From NCBI GenBank assembly GCA_040772005.1, contig JAXGYZ010000002.1, forward strand, positions 1-64,000: a stretch of DNA of 64,000 bases, read 5' to 3'. This document shows positions 1 to 8,786 of the stretch, piece after piece. Every line of letters begins with the position of its first letter. Position 1 is the first letter of the stretch. A model generated the notes under the pieces. That model did no database searches. It had not been told where the DNA came from and worked only from the letters and a program-made list of their open reading frames with translations. This DNA is from MWBF01 sp040772005. GTDB taxonomy: Bacteria > Chloroflexota > Anaerolineae > CG2-30-64-16. A program made the position numbers and the translations under genes.

Positions 1-33
1 CCGCACAGCCCTGTTGTGCCATGCCGAACGAAC

Positions 34-62
34 TTGACGGAGACCCCTGATTCGGTTATACT
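34..62 (+). promoter_or_regulatory. Sigma-70-type promoter of tRNA-Leu
   Basis: TTGACG at 34-39 and TATACT at 57-62 are separated by 17 nt, close to the RpoD consensus. The -10 ends 13 nt before the mature tRNA 5' end, so a very short leader would be removed by RNase P. Confidence 0.8.
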
Positions 63-75
63 CGTTTCTTGCCAT

Positions 76-158
76 GCCGAAGTGGCGGAACGGTATACGC
101 GACGGTCTCAAACACCGTTGGGCATTGGCCCTTGTGGGTTCGAATCCCACCTTCGGCA
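76..158 (+). tRNA. tRNA-Leu (anticodon CAA)
   Basis: An 83-nt cloverleaf can be folded. The acceptor arm pairs GCCGAAG (76-82) with CTTCGGC (151-157), with A158 as discriminator base. The anticodon stem ACGGT/ACCGT encloses the loop CTCAAAC, giving anticodon CAA, which reads UUG. The T arm contains GGGTTCGAATCCC. The long variable arm marks a class II tRNA, as expected for leucine. The 3' CCA is not encoded and would have to be added post-transcriptionally. About 140 nt between this gene and the next CDS show nothing recognisable. Confidence 0.95.
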
Positions 159-297
159 TCTTACCCACCCGGCCAGGCGCTTTGGTTTTATCGTCACATT
201 ATAGCGCGTCCTGGCACAGCCCATGTGCAGGTATTATAGCAGCGTTACTGCGTTCGGGCCAAAGCCTACATCCCAAACACATGGGGACCTTTTCTGA

Positions 298-1590
298 ATG
301 CAACAGACCGCGTCAAACCCGTACAGGGAGACAACAAAGGTTCGTTGGTCACCCCTGCGCGGCGCCTTGATCCTGTGCGTCATACTCGTCCTGGCCGTCC
401 TGACTGCAGGGTGCGGCCGGACCGCCAGGCCCAATACCTCATCCCCCGCCGCCCGCGAAGCCAGCCTGAGAGAGATCGCGGCAGAATTTGCGCGTTCGGG
501 AGACCTGGCGCAAGCGCAGGCGCGCCTGGACGAACTGAGCTTCGCGAATCCGGGCCAACTGCTGGTCACCCTGGCCGAGACTGACCTGGGCGCAGGGCGA
601 TCGGCGGACGAAGTCAGGCCGCTGGCAGACCTGGCACAGGCCATGGGCGTCAGCAGCCCGAAGCTGGTGGCGTACTTTGCGCCCACGCTGGCGCCGACCG
701 ACACGCCGCCGCCCGACACGCCTGCACCCGCGACGCCGACGCCTGAGCCGCCGACCGCGGAACCGCCCACCGAGACGGCTACTGCACCGGCAGCCACCGT
801 GGAGCCGCCCACGGCCACGCCGACCGAAGCGCCGGCCACCCCGCGCGTCGTGGCGAACACTAACGCCAACGTGCGCAGCGGGCCGGGCCGGGCCTATCCG
901 GTCATCGGCAGCCTGCGGACGGGGCAAGAGGTCGAAGTCGATGCGCGCAATGCCAACGGCGACTGGTGGCGCATCGCCTGGAACGGGCAGGCCCAGGCGT
1001 GGGTCTCAGGCACGACTGTCCGTCTGCAGGGGCAGATCGACACGGTTGCAATCGCCGACAACATCCCGGCGCTGCCGCCTACCAGCACGCCGCGGCCCAC
1101 GACGCCGCCTGCCGAGCAGCCGACTAACCCGCCGGTTATCTCCGGGCCTGATTTCAGAGTTAGCGAAAAGCGCCTTTGGAATGTTGAGGAGAATGGCGGT
1201 GGTCATGACGGCCCTTCAGTTCATTGTGGTGACAAACGTGAACTTCATGTGACGGTTCTCGATGCAGCTGGAAACCCTCTGAATGGTGTAACCGTGAAGG
1301 CGAATCTCGGAGCCATGGAAGAAGTGGTAACTGGACACAAGGGCGTACCGGGAAGTGCTGAGTTCGTTCTTGGTGGGGGCCAAGAGATAACCATTATTCG
1401 AGATGTCGATGGACGCTCAGTCACCAGCGACTATGTCGCTGGCCTAACTACCAGATCACCTGACATACCCAGGGACATATTGATGGCCGCAGGATACTGC
1501 ACTGAAGACAATACCTGTGACGCTTTCCTTAAGCGAATGGGGTGCAACGGCCATCATTCCTGGACTGTGACCTTCCGTCGCGCGTACTAA
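298..1590 (+). CDS. SH3b-domain lipoprotein with Thr-Pro linker
   Basis: A 430-aa predicted lipoprotein. A basic N-terminus and hydrophobic stretch (about 20-38) end in the lipobox LTAGC, with Cys39 as acylation site. Next comes a short alpha-helical, tetratricopeptide-like stretch (about 50-120), a Thr/Pro-rich linker (about 125-180) and a bacterial SH3 domain (about 182-246) with the NVRSGPG and WWRI signatures, usually a cell-wall or peptide-binding module. A second Pro/Thr linker leads to a C-terminal domain (about 285-430) containing VTVLDAAGNPLNGVTV and ending WTVTFRRAY. This domain closely resembles the C-terminus of the next gene, which ends FTVTFRKNF. Base composition drops noticeably over this last domain (about 1150-1590). 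The two genes are 36 nt apart and probably co-transcribed. Ligand and function are unknown. Confidence 0.85.
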   Translation: MQQTASNPYRETTKVRWSPLRGALILCVILVLAVLTAGCGRTARPNTSSPAAREASLREIAAEFARSGDLAQAQARLDELSFANPGQLLVTLAETDLGAGRSADEVRPLADLAQAMGVSSPKLVAYFAPTLAPTDTPPPDTPAPATPTPEPPTAEPPTETATAPAATVEPPTATPTEAPATPRVVANTNANVRSGPGRAYPVIGSLRTGQEVEVDARNANGDWWRIAWNGQAQAWVSGTTVRLQGQIDTVAIADNIPALPPTSTPRPTTPPAEQPTNPPVISGPDFRVSEKRLWNVEENGGGHDGPSVHCGDKRELHVTVLDAAGNPLNGVTVKANLGAMEEVVTGHKGVPGSAEFVLGGGQEITIIRDVDGRSVTSDYVAGLTTRSPDIPRDILMAAGYCTEDNTCDAFLKRMGCNGHHSWTVTFRRAY

Positions 1591-1626
1591 TCGTAATCGC
1601 CATCGGAAGCGAGGAGAGAATCGATA

Positions 1627-3387
1627 GTGAAAGAAGCCATGATGGAGAACACGCCGCTGTTCTCCGTATTAACGGAAGAACAGCGCTCGATCATCGCCAG
1701 CCGCATGATCCTGGCGAACCGGAGCGCGGGCGAGCTCATCTATCAACAGGGGCGACCGGCCACCGCCCTGTACCTCATCAAATCCGGCTGGGCTCGTCTC
1801 GTCACCGATCAGTACGCCGTGCTCGCGAACCTGAGCGCCGGCAGCCTGCTCGGTGAGGCCGACACCATCTCAGGCCGTAACTACAGCACCTCCGCCGAGG
1901 CCGCAAGCGACGTAACGGTGTGGGTGCTGGCCGCCAACGACCTGAAGGCCATCATGGCCGACTACCCCGAGATTGGCCGGGCCATCAAGCGGGCCGTGGG
2001 GCTGGGCGAGGAGCAGGCGCTCGTACGCCATCTGCGCCGCCTGGAGCTGCTGGGCGGGCTGAACAACAACCAGCTGCAGGAGATTGCAGAACATCTGCAA
2101 CCCGCGCGCTTCATTGCCGGGGAGACCATCTTCCGCCGCGGCAGCGAGGGCGACGCGCTGTACATCGTGGACCAGGGGCAGGTGCAGGTCAGCAGCGTGT
2201 CGGGCGCAGTGTCCAGCGCGGGGCCGGGCGAAACCTTCGGTGAAGGCGCCTTCCTGACCGGCGATACGCGCGCGACCGAAGTGACAGCACTCACGGACGT
2301 TGTCACCTGGTCGCTCACCCGCAGCGATTTCGAGACGCTGGCCCTGCGCTATCCGATCATGGCGCTCAACCTGAGCCGGGTCATCAGCCGCCGCCTCCAC
2401 GAGCGCAACCTGCGCGCGGAGCCGGTGGCCCCGGTCGTGCAGCGAGTCGCCGCGCCGCAACGCGCAGCCGCCCCCGCACCTGCCAGCACCGTGGTGGCCG
2501 TCAACAAGGCCGCGGACTCCGCGACCTCCTGGTGGGGCCGAAGCAGCCTCGGGGCCAAAGTCCGGCTCATCGCTATGGTCTTGTTGCTCATCTGGTTGCT
2601 CGGTGTGGCCGCACCGGCCATCATCATCTCGCTGCTGTCGCAGGCCCCCGCGGTGAGTTCTGCCCGCCCCATCGCCAGCTCGCAGATGTCGGTCGCCGAC
2701 AGCGCCATGCTGGTCGCGCTGGCCGCGGACCTGCCCGAAGAGACCATGCCCACCTACACGCCGTGGCCGACCGAGACGCCGATCCCGACGCCGACCTTCA
2801 CGCCGACCGCGACGCCCACGGAGACGCCCATCCCGACGGCCACGTTCACGCCGACTGAGACGCCTGTCCCGCCGACCGCGACGCCCATCCCGCCGACCGC
2901 GGCGCCGGTGCGCCAGGTCGTGCGCGAGGTGGCTGCGGCACCTGCGGCCCAGGCGCAGGTAGTGGCAGCCGTCGCACCGAAAGCAGCCCCGGCAGCTCAG
3001 CCGTCAAATCAGTTCACTCTGGTTGAAATGCGCCGGCTGGAGCCCTGCGAAAACCGCGGCATGCACAACATCTTCATAACGGTGGTGGATGCGGCAGGCA
3101 ACCCGGTGGACGGCGTGACGCTGGTCCAGTCGCCGGCGGGCGAGCCGGGCAACGTGGTGGACAAGAGCGTGTCCGGCACGAAAGGTCCGGGCAAGGCGGA
3201 GTTCATCATGTGGAAGTTCGCTGAGTATGCCGTGTATGTGACTACCGACGGGGCCAATCCGGGCAGCACGGACATTGCCCGCCCGCTCCACTCCAACTTC
3301 ACGGATGAGGCCAACTGCGCCGATGGCGGCGGCGGCAACACCCTGTTCCATAACTCGTTCACCGTCACCTTCCGCAAGAATTTCTAG
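1627..3387 (+). CDS. Transmembrane protein with two cyclic-nucleotide-binding domains and an extracellular domain
   Basis: A 586-aa single-pass membrane protein. Two cNMP-binding (CRP/PKA-type) beta-barrel domains lie at about 8-125 and 138-255. The second has the cassette-like stretch GETFGEGAFLTGDTRATEV, while the first is more divergent. One membrane helix (about 311-336, VRLIAMVLLLIWLLG) follows, then a Thr-Pro repeat stalk (about 373-430) and a C-terminal domain (about 470-586) related to that of the preceding lipoprotein (VTVVDAAGNPVDGVTL). There is no N-terminal signal peptide, so the CNB domains should be cytoplasmic and the stalk and C-terminal domain outside. The start is GTG at 1627 with AGGAGA about 10 nt upstream; ATG codons at 1639 and 1642 are alternatives. 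A strong terminator follows. This topology suggests inside-out or outside-in signalling, which is an inference. Confidence 0.85.
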   Translation: MKEAMMENTPLFSVLTEEQRSIIASRMILANRSAGELIYQQGRPATALYLIKSGWARLVTDQYAVLANLSAGSLLGEADTISGRNYSTSAEAASDVTVWVLAANDLKAIMADYPEIGRAIKRAVGLGEEQALVRHLRRLELLGGLNNNQLQEIAEHLQPARFIAGETIFRRGSEGDALYIVDQGQVQVSSVSGAVSSAGPGETFGEGAFLTGDTRATEVTALTDVVTWSLTRSDFETLALRYPIMALNLSRVISRRLHERNLRAEPVAPVVQRVAAPQRAAAPAPASTVVAVNKAADSATSWWGRSSLGAKVRLIAMVLLLIWLLGVAAPAIIISLLSQAPAVSSARPIASSQMSVADSAMLVALAADLPEETMPTYTPWPTETPIPTPTFTPTATPTETPIPTATFTPTETPVPPTATPIPPTAAPVRQVVREVAAAPAAQAQVVAAVAPKAAPAAQPSNQFTLVEMRRLEPCENRGMHNIFITVVDAAGNPVDGVTLVQSPAGEPGNVVDKSVSGTKGPGKAEFIMWKFAEYAVYVTTDGANPGSTDIARPLHSNFTDEANCADGGGGNTLFHNSFTVTFRKNF

Positions 3388-3410
3388 CCTGACGTTCTGC
3401 TAATCCGGCT

Positions 3411-3446
3411 GAGAGACGTCCCAATAATGGGGCGTCTCTCTTTTTT
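3411..3446 (+). terminator. Rho-independent terminator of the lipoprotein/CNB operon
   Basis: GAGAGACGTCCC pairs with GGGGCGTCTCTC across an AATAAT loop and is followed by TTTTTT (3441-3446). It begins 24 nt after the stop codon at 3387. Confidence 0.9.
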
Positions 3447-3500
3447 ATGCCCTGAAAACGGGTATAATACCAACGTTCAGTGTCGATGTGGGACAGAGGA

Positions 3501-3552
3501 GTCCGCATTCTCAAATGCGGACGGCAGGCCGCTGTTCCGCGTCTGAGGACGC
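3501..3552. repeat. Family A composite hairpin repeat (two hairpins)
   Basis: A 22-bp perfect palindrome-with-loop (3501-3522; arms GTCCGCATT/AATGCGGAC around CTCA) is followed by a second hairpin (3539-3552, GCGTC-TGAG-GACGC). The same pair, in the opposite orientation, lies at 57122-57187. Single copies of the 22-mer lie at 6116, 43324 and 53257. Here the element falls in the leader of the penicillin acylase gene. A TATAAT at 3463-3468 just upstream may be that gene's -10. Confidence 0.8.
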
Positions 3553-3607
3553 TCCACTTCGCATCTTTTCGAACGCTTGCGGCTTTCCCGCAGGAGTCGA
3601 GCAAACT

Positions 3608-6103
3608 GTGACTGCACTCTCTTCAGCCATGAATATCGCCTTGCGCACGCTCGGCCGGGCACGCCGCCCGCGTATCAACGGCCGCTTACGGCTGCGAGGG
3701 GTGACCGCGCCGGTGGAGATCCTCCGCGACGCGTGGGGCGTGCCCCACATCTATGCGCGGAACATGCACGACCTGTTGTTCGGTCAGGGCTTCGTCCACG
3801 CGCAGGATCGCCTCTGGCAGATGGAATTTCAGCGGCGGCTCATCAGCGGACGGCTGGCCGAAGTACTCGGCCAGCCCGTGCTGGATATCGATCGCCATAT
3901 GCGGATCCTAGGGATGCGCCGCGTGGCCGAGCAAGAGGCCGGCCTGCTGAAAGGCGACCCGCGCGCAAAGGTGGAGGCTTACGCAGCGGGGGTCAACGCC
4001 GGCATCACGCGCCAACCCCTGCCCGTCGAATTCACGCTGCTGCGCTATCGCCCCGAACCCTGGACCCTCGCGGATTCGCTCTCCTGGGCCAAGATGATGG
4101 CGTGGAGCCTGTCCGTCAACTGGGAGACCGAACTATTGCGCGCGCGGTTGATCGAGGCGCTCGGCCCCGAGTTGGCCGCGGAACTGGAGCCGCGCTGGCC
4201 GGATCATTGGCCGGTCGTCGTGCCGTCCGCCGTCGCGACGGTCACAGACAGCCGCAGTACAGCGCCCGTGGCCGCGCCTGACCTGGGGCAACCCGGCCCG
4301 GTCGCGCCGGATGCCACGACAGCCGGACTTGCGAGCGGCGATGGCAGCCCTGCCGGCAGCAACAACTGGGTCGTCGCAGGCCGCCGCACACAATCGGGGA
4401 TGCCGCTGCTGGCCAACGACATGCACCTGCTGATGAGCGCGCCCGCCGTCTGGTACGAGAATCACCTGGTCTGCGAGGCCGTGCTCGATGTTACAGGCGT
4501 CACCTTCCCCGGCATTCCCTACGTCGTTGCAGGGCACAACGGCCGCGTCGCCTGGGGCTTCACCAACGGCTTCGCGGATGTGCAGGACCTGTACATCGAG
4601 CGGATGCGTGTGACAGCCGACGGCGATATCGAATATGAATACTGCGGGGGGTGGCGCCCGGCGGAGGTGCGGCGGGAGGTCATCCGGGTCAAGGGGAGCG
4701 CGCCCGTGGAACAGCCGGTCATCTGCACCCATCACGGGCCCGTCATCAATGAGCTGGCCCCCGGCCTGGCTGCACCCCCGCGTCCCATGCGCGAGGGCGT
4801 CGCCCTGCCCGATGTGCCGCTGACGCTGCGCTGGACCGCGCTGGAGCCGAACACGATGCTGGACGCGCTGTCCGGCATGAACCGGGCGGAGACGTGCCTG
4901 GCCTTCCGCGAGGCCTTACGCGGCTGGGAGACGCCCGTGCAGAACGTGGTGTATGCGGACACGCAGGGCAATATCGCGTACAGCTACCCGGGCAATATTC
5001 CTGTCCGCCGCCGCGGGGATGGTTCGGCGCCCGTCCCGGGGTGGACGGACGAGTACGAATGGCAGGGCTACATCCCGTTCGATGAGCTGCCGCACGCGTA
5101 CAACCCGCCGCAGGGGTTCGTCGTCTCCGCAAACAACCGCGTGACGGATGACGGCTATGCCCACTTCGTGGGCCGCGAGTTTGCGACCGGCGATCGCGCG
5201 CAGCGCATCATCGAGCAGATTGCTGCACACCCCAGGCTGGATATCGCAGCCGTCCGCCGGATGCACTTTGACACGGTCTCCCCTTCCATGCAACTGGTGG
5301 CCCTGCACCTGGGCCGGCTGACCGTGACAGCCGACGAACCGCAACTCGCAGCCATGCTCGACCTCGTGCGGGCGTGGGATGGGCAATTGGCACAGGACAG
5401 CCCGGCAGCCGCCATCTGCGAGGTGTTCGCCCGTCAATGGATGAGGGTGATCCTGGAGCCCAGGCTGGCAGCCGATGGGACCGCCGGCGGGCCGCCCTTG
5501 CTCGAACGGGCACTCGGTAAAGGCCCCACCCCGGTCATCCAGGAGGGCAGCTTCTTCGGCCAGCAGACCTGGGTATGGATGCTCAATCTGCTTGGAACGC
5601 CGGAGTCACATTGGTTCGACCTGGGCGGCGGGGAGATGCGCGAGGATGTGCTGCGCCTGGCGCTGGAGCGCACAGCCGCTTACCTGACGGAGAAGCTGGG
5701 GCCGCCCGAAGGCGCGGCCATGCGCAACTGGGCCTGGGGCCGGCTGCACACGCTGACCTTCGGCCACCCGTTGGGCATCGTCGCGGCCCTCGGCCAACAC
5801 CTGAATCGCGGTCCTTACCCGCTGCCCGGCGACGGCACGACCGTCTGGGCGACCGGCTCGGGCATGACGCCTGAGAGCAGCCGCGGGGTTGTTGCGCCGC
5901 CGTTCCGCTTCATCGCAGACCTGAGCGACCTGCGCAACTGCCTGGGGCTGCTGGCCCCCGGCAACTCAGGCCGGCCCGCCGGCCCGCACTATGACGACCA
6001 GATTGCCGCGTGGTATGCCGGGGAGTATCATCCGATGTTGTACGCGCGGGAGGATGTGGAGCGCGGGGCGAGAGACCGCCTGTGGCTCGAAGGAGCAGGG
6101 TGA
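3608..6103 (+). CDS. Penicillin acylase family (Ntn) hydrolase
   Basis: An 831-aa member of the penicillin G/V acylase and AHL acylase family (S45), which cleaves amide bonds of acylated amines. The precursor normally autocleaves before a catalytic serine that becomes the beta-subunit N-terminus. Here that point is G-SNNWVVAG with Ser251, preceded by the alpha-chain motif DAWGVPHIYA and FGQGFVHAQDRLWQMEFQRR. The beta chain has NDMHLLMSAPAVWYE and GVTFPGIPYVVAGHN, both typical. GTG at 3608 is chosen because AGGAG (3592-3596) sits 11 nt upstream and the family homology starts soon after. An in-frame ATG at 3488 would run translation through a hairpin repeat. No clear signal peptide was found, so the location is uncertain. 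Substrate cannot be inferred. Confidence 0.9.
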   Translation: MTALSSAMNIALRTLGRARRPRINGRLRLRGVTAPVEILRDAWGVPHIYARNMHDLLFGQGFVHAQDRLWQMEFQRRLISGRLAEVLGQPVLDIDRHMRILGMRRVAEQEAGLLKGDPRAKVEAYAAGVNAGITRQPLPVEFTLLRYRPEPWTLADSLSWAKMMAWSLSVNWETELLRARLIEALGPELAAELEPRWPDHWPVVVPSAVATVTDSRSTAPVAAPDLGQPGPVAPDATTAGLASGDGSPAGSNNWVVAGRRTQSGMPLLANDMHLLMSAPAVWYENHLVCEAVLDVTGVTFPGIPYVVAGHNGRVAWGFTNGFADVQDLYIERMRVTADGDIEYEYCGGWRPAEVRREVIRVKGSAPVEQPVICTHHGPVINELAPGLAAPPRPMREGVALPDVPLTLRWTALEPNTMLDALSGMNRAETCLAFREALRGWETPVQNVVYADTQGNIAYSYPGNIPVRRRGDGSAPVPGWTDEYEWQGYIPFDELPHAYNPPQGFVVSANNRVTDDGYAHFVGREFATGDRAQRIIEQIAAHPRLDIAAVRRMHFDTVSPSMQLVALHLGRLTVTADEPQLAAMLDLVRAWDGQLAQDSPAAAICEVFARQWMRVILEPRLAADGTAGGPPLLERALGKGPTPVIQEGSFFGQQTWVWMLNLLGTPESHWFDLGGGEMREDVLRLALERTAAYLTEKLGPPEGAAMRNWAWGRLHTLTFGHPLGIVAALGQHLNRGPYPLPGDGTTVWATGSGMTPESSRGVVAPPFRFIADLSDLRNCLGLLAPGNSGRPAGPHYDDQIAAWYAGEYHPMLYAREDVERGARDRLWLEGAG

Positions 6104-6115
6104 AACAAAAGAGGA

Positions 6116-6137
6116 GCTTGCATCCTCAGATGCAAGC
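6116..6137. repeat. Family A 22-bp hairpin repeat
   Basis: The arms GCTTGCATC and GATGCAAGC enclose CTCA. This is the same length, loop and GCAT/ATGC core as the copies at 3501, 43324, 53257 and 57166, but with different outer bases that still pair. It lies in the 45-nt gap between the convergent acylase and UbiB-like genes. Confidence 0.8.
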
Positions 6138-6148
6138 CAAACATTCCA

Positions 6149-7939
6149 TTACCGCCGCGTCAGACCCCACACAAACGCAACCGCGGCAGCGATCAGCAGG
6201 CCCGTGTTCAGGCCGCCCGGCCCCTCGCTCGCGCGCAGCAACACCCCCGCCCCCAATAGCCCGGTTGCCACCAGCCCCCACGTCAGCCGGTCCACCGAAC
6301 GCTCCAGCCGCCGAAGCGCCCGCGCCGTATCGGGCGCGAGGGCGACCTGCTGCACCAGGTCGCCCCGTTCGGCGCGCGCCAGGAAACGCTCCATCCTCGA
6401 TGGAAGGCGCAGCGCCAGGCGCACCAGCTCACCGACCTCCTCCAGGACCCCGCGCCACTCGCGCGAGAGCTGGTCGGAGGCCAGGCGCTCGGCGAAGGGG
6501 AGGGTCGCGGCCCACGGATCGAAGTTCGGGTCAAGTGTCGTCGCCATGCCGGAAAGGATCGCCACGGCGCGTATGGCAAAGAGGATGTCGGTCGGAAACT
6601 GGAACGGCATCTCGAACAGCAGGTCGCGATACTCGCGCAGCACAAACGGAATCTGCTGCATCGCGCTATCGGTCAGTTGCCCCATGCGCATCCCGCCGAG
6701 CCGTGCGAACAAAACCTCGTGCAATTCGTCCAGCCGCTGCCGGTCCGCGCCGGGCAGCATCACACCCGTATCGAAATAGGCCTGCACGAGCCGGTGCGCG
6801 TCGCGCGTGCCCACCGCGATGGCGACATCCCGCATGGCCGTCCGCATCCCCTCCGGCACGATTGCCACCATGCCGAAGTCTACGAAGATGAGCTGGAAGG
6901 GCCGCGACGCCGATGCCGGCGTGCCGGGCGGCGGGTCCACCGGGTGCACGAACAGGTTGCCGGGGTGCGGGTCTGCGTGGACGAAGCTGTGGACGAAGAT
7001 TTGCTCCAGATAGGTGTCATACAGCTTGCGAGCCACCTCTGCCCGGCTGATGCCCGCGGCCTCCATCGCGGGTATGTCGTCGATCTTGATGCTCGCCACG
7101 TTCTCCAGCGTCAGCACGCGGCGGGTCGTGACCTCCCAGAACACATCCGCGATGTAGACGCCGGGGTCGTTCGCAAAATCGGCGGCGAAGCGGTCCGCGT
7201 TGCGGCCTTCCTGCACGAAGTCGAGTTCCAGACGAGTCGTGCGTGAGAATTCGTCGTAGAGGCGATCCAGGTCCACGCGGCGGCTGGCGGGCGGGTACAG
7301 CTTGAGCCAGCTTGCGGCCAGGCGCAGCGCGGCCAGGTCGGTCTCCACCAACTGCTCGATATGGGGCCGCTGCACCTTGACCACGACCTCTTCACCCGTC
7401 ACCAGCCGCGCCTTATGCACCTGCGCCAGCGACGCGGCGGCCTCCGGCTCCGGCTTGAACCAGGCAAAGACCTCCCCGACCGGCCGCTTGAACTCGGCGG
7501 CGATGACCGCCTGCACATCGGCCAGCGTTTCGGCGGGCACTTCGTCCTGCAGGCCGCGCAGCTCCTTGGTCACGCCCTCGGGCAGGATATCCACGCGGAT
7601 GCTGAGGAACTGGCCCAGCTTGATGAGCACGCCGCCATACTCGATGGCGTAGCGGCGGAAGCGTCGGGCATGGCTCTTCCAGCGCGCCTGGCGGTTCGTG
7701 CGTACGTAGGTGCGGAAGCCCGGTACGCGCTGTAACACCAGGTCCCAGCCGATGAAGGACAGGAAGACGCGCGCAAAGAAGAAAGCCAGGCGCAGATAAC
7801 GGACCCGGTCGAGCGGACCCGACGGCGGGGTCTCCTGCACTGCGCCGCGAGCCAGTTCCGCCAGGTCCATGACCTTCGGCGCAGGCGCATCGGCGGCCCG
7901 GCGTTTGCGGCGTCCAAATTGCGATGGTGGGACAGGCAT
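6149..7939 (-). CDS. ABC1/UbiB (AarF) family atypical kinase
   Basis: A 596-aa member of the UbiB/ADCK family of atypical protein-kinase-like ATPases, which act in isoprenoid-quinone and lipid metabolism. Visible motifs, in order, are the KxGQ motif in GVLIKLGQFLSIRVDILP, the Ala-rich loop EAAASLAQVHKARL replacing a Gly-rich loop, the invariant Lys in EEVVVKVQRP, the catalytic loop FVHADPHPGNLFV and the metal-binding DFGMV. Two C-terminal hydrophobic helices (about 550-590) likely anchor it to the membrane, as in other family members. GGAAGGA lies just upstream of the ATG, and TAGAAT (complement of 7964-7969) is a possible -10. It converges with the acylase gene. Confidence 0.93.
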   Translation of the reverse strand: MPVPPSQFGRRKRRAADAPAPKVMDLAELARGAVQETPPSGPLDRVRYLRLAFFFARVFLSFIGWDLVLQRVPGFRTYVRTNRQARWKSHARRFRRYAIEYGGVLIKLGQFLSIRVDILPEGVTKELRGLQDEVPAETLADVQAVIAAEFKRPVGEVFAWFKPEPEAAASLAQVHKARLVTGEEVVVKVQRPHIEQLVETDLAALRLAASWLKLYPPASRRVDLDRLYDEFSRTTRLELDFVQEGRNADRFAADFANDPGVYIADVFWEVTTRRVLTLENVASIKIDDIPAMEAAGISRAEVARKLYDTYLEQIFVHSFVHADPHPGNLFVHPVDPPPGTPASASRPFQLIFVDFGMVAIVPEGMRTAMRDVAIAVGTRDAHRLVQAYFDTGVMLPGADRQRLDELHEVLFARLGGMRMGQLTDSAMQQIPFVLREYRDLLFEMPFQFPTDILFAIRAVAILSGMATTLDPNFDPWAATLPFAERLASDQLSREWRGVLEEVGELVRLALRLPSRMERFLARAERGDLVQQVALAPDTARALRRLERSVDRLTWGLVATGLLGAGVLLRASEGPGGLNTGLLIAAAVAFVWGLTRR

Positions 7940-8005
7940 AGAATTCCTTCCTGTTACAGTGCCATTCTAGTCCGGTTGCCTCAGAGGGTCAATGTTCGGA
8001 GTTCT

Positions 8006-8033
8006 TTGACAGTTCGCGCCCGTTGCGTATAAT
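8006..8033 (+). promoter_or_regulatory. Near-consensus sigma-70 promoter of tupBCA
   Basis: TTGACA (8006-8011) and TATAAT (8028-8033) are both perfect hexamers, with a 16-nt spacer. Transcription should start near 8040, giving a leader of about 33 nt to the proposed ATT start at 8073. No operator is obvious. Confidence 0.85.
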
Positions 8034-8072
8034 TCGCATGGTACAAATATACACTTCTCTCGGAGTCTCCTC

Positions 8073-8786
8073 ATTAACGGAACTGGGAACGGGCTCATTG
8101 AAGCGTTACGGCTGATCTTTGCCGGAGACGCCGCACTGGCCGAAATCGTTTCACTTTCGCTGCGCGTCTCCGGCATCGCGTTGTTCTTCAGCGCGCTCAT
8201 CGGCGTGCCGCTCGGCGCGGCGCTCGGCCTGGGCCGGTTCACCGGGCGCAAGCTGGTCGTCGCGTTCATGTATACCGGCATGGGCTTCCCGCCCGTCGTT
8301 ATCGGTCTGATCGTCTACCTGCTGCTGTCGCGCAGCGGGCCGCTGGGCAGCCTGAACTCGCCCCTCGTGCCCGCGCTCTTTACGCCCGGCGCAATGGTCA
8401 TCGCCCAATCCATCATCGCGTTACCGCTGGTGGCCGGCTTCACGATGGCTGCGGTGATGGGCATCGACGCAGGGCTGCGCCAGCAGGTGCGCGCGCTCGG
8501 CGCGACGAGCTGGCAGACGACGCTGACTGTGCTGGCCGAGGCGCGCATCGGCGTGATTGTCTCCATCATCGCGGGCTTCGGCGGCATCATCTCGGAGGTC
8601 GGCGCGGTCATGCTGGTGGGCGGCAACATCGAGGGCCGCACGCGTGTCCTGACGACCGCCATTGTCCTGGAGACGCGGCAGGGCAACTTCGAGCTGGCGC
8701 TGGCGCTGGGCGCGATCCTGCTGGCGATTACGTTCATCATCAACGTGCTCATGCTGCGCCTGCAGGGAAAGACGATGGACGAGTGA
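8073..8786 (+). CDS. tupB: Tungstate-type ABC transporter permease (probable ATT start)
   Basis: A membrane permease of about 237 aa. It has five or six hydrophobic segments and the BPD-transporter EAA-type loop GIDAGLRQQVRALGATSWQTTL. The neighbours TupC and TupA identify the likely cargo as tungstate or a related oxyanion. The start is unusual. The frame is open from 8010, but no ATG, GTG or TTG occurs before TTG at 8181, which would remove the first helix (ALAEIVSLSLRVSGIALFFS). ATT at 8073 has CGGAG (8061-8065) 7 nt upstream and lies just after the predicted transcription start. An undetected frameshift is the alternative. The stop overlaps the next start by one base (TGATG). Confidence 0.85.
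   Translation: MNGTGNGLIEALRLIFAGDAALAEIVSLSLRVSGIALFFSALIGVPLGAALGLGRFTGRKLVVAFMYTGMGFPPVVIGLIVYLLLSRSGPLGSLNSPLVPALFTPGAMVIAQSIIALPLVAGFTMAAVMGIDAGLRQQVRALGATSWQTTLTVLAEARIGVIVSIIAGFGGIISEVGAVMLVGGNIEGRTRVLTTAIVLETRQGNFELALALGAILLAITFIINVLMLRLQGKTMDE

Noticed and set aside
234..869. Val/Gly/Ser-rich open frame opposite the SH3b lipoprotein
   Set aside because: It mirrors the Thr-Pro linker codons on the other strand and has no family similarity.
3488..3607. An upstream ATG extending the penicillin acylase by 40 residues
   Set aside because: It would translate the family A hairpin repeat and lacks a Shine-Dalgarno, whereas GTG 3608 has AGGAG upstream.
8038..8115. A 25-codon frame starting at ATG 8038 as a leader peptide of tupB
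   Set aside because: The predicted transcription start is at about 8040, so this ATG would not be in the mRNA. It remains relevant only if a frameshift error exists.
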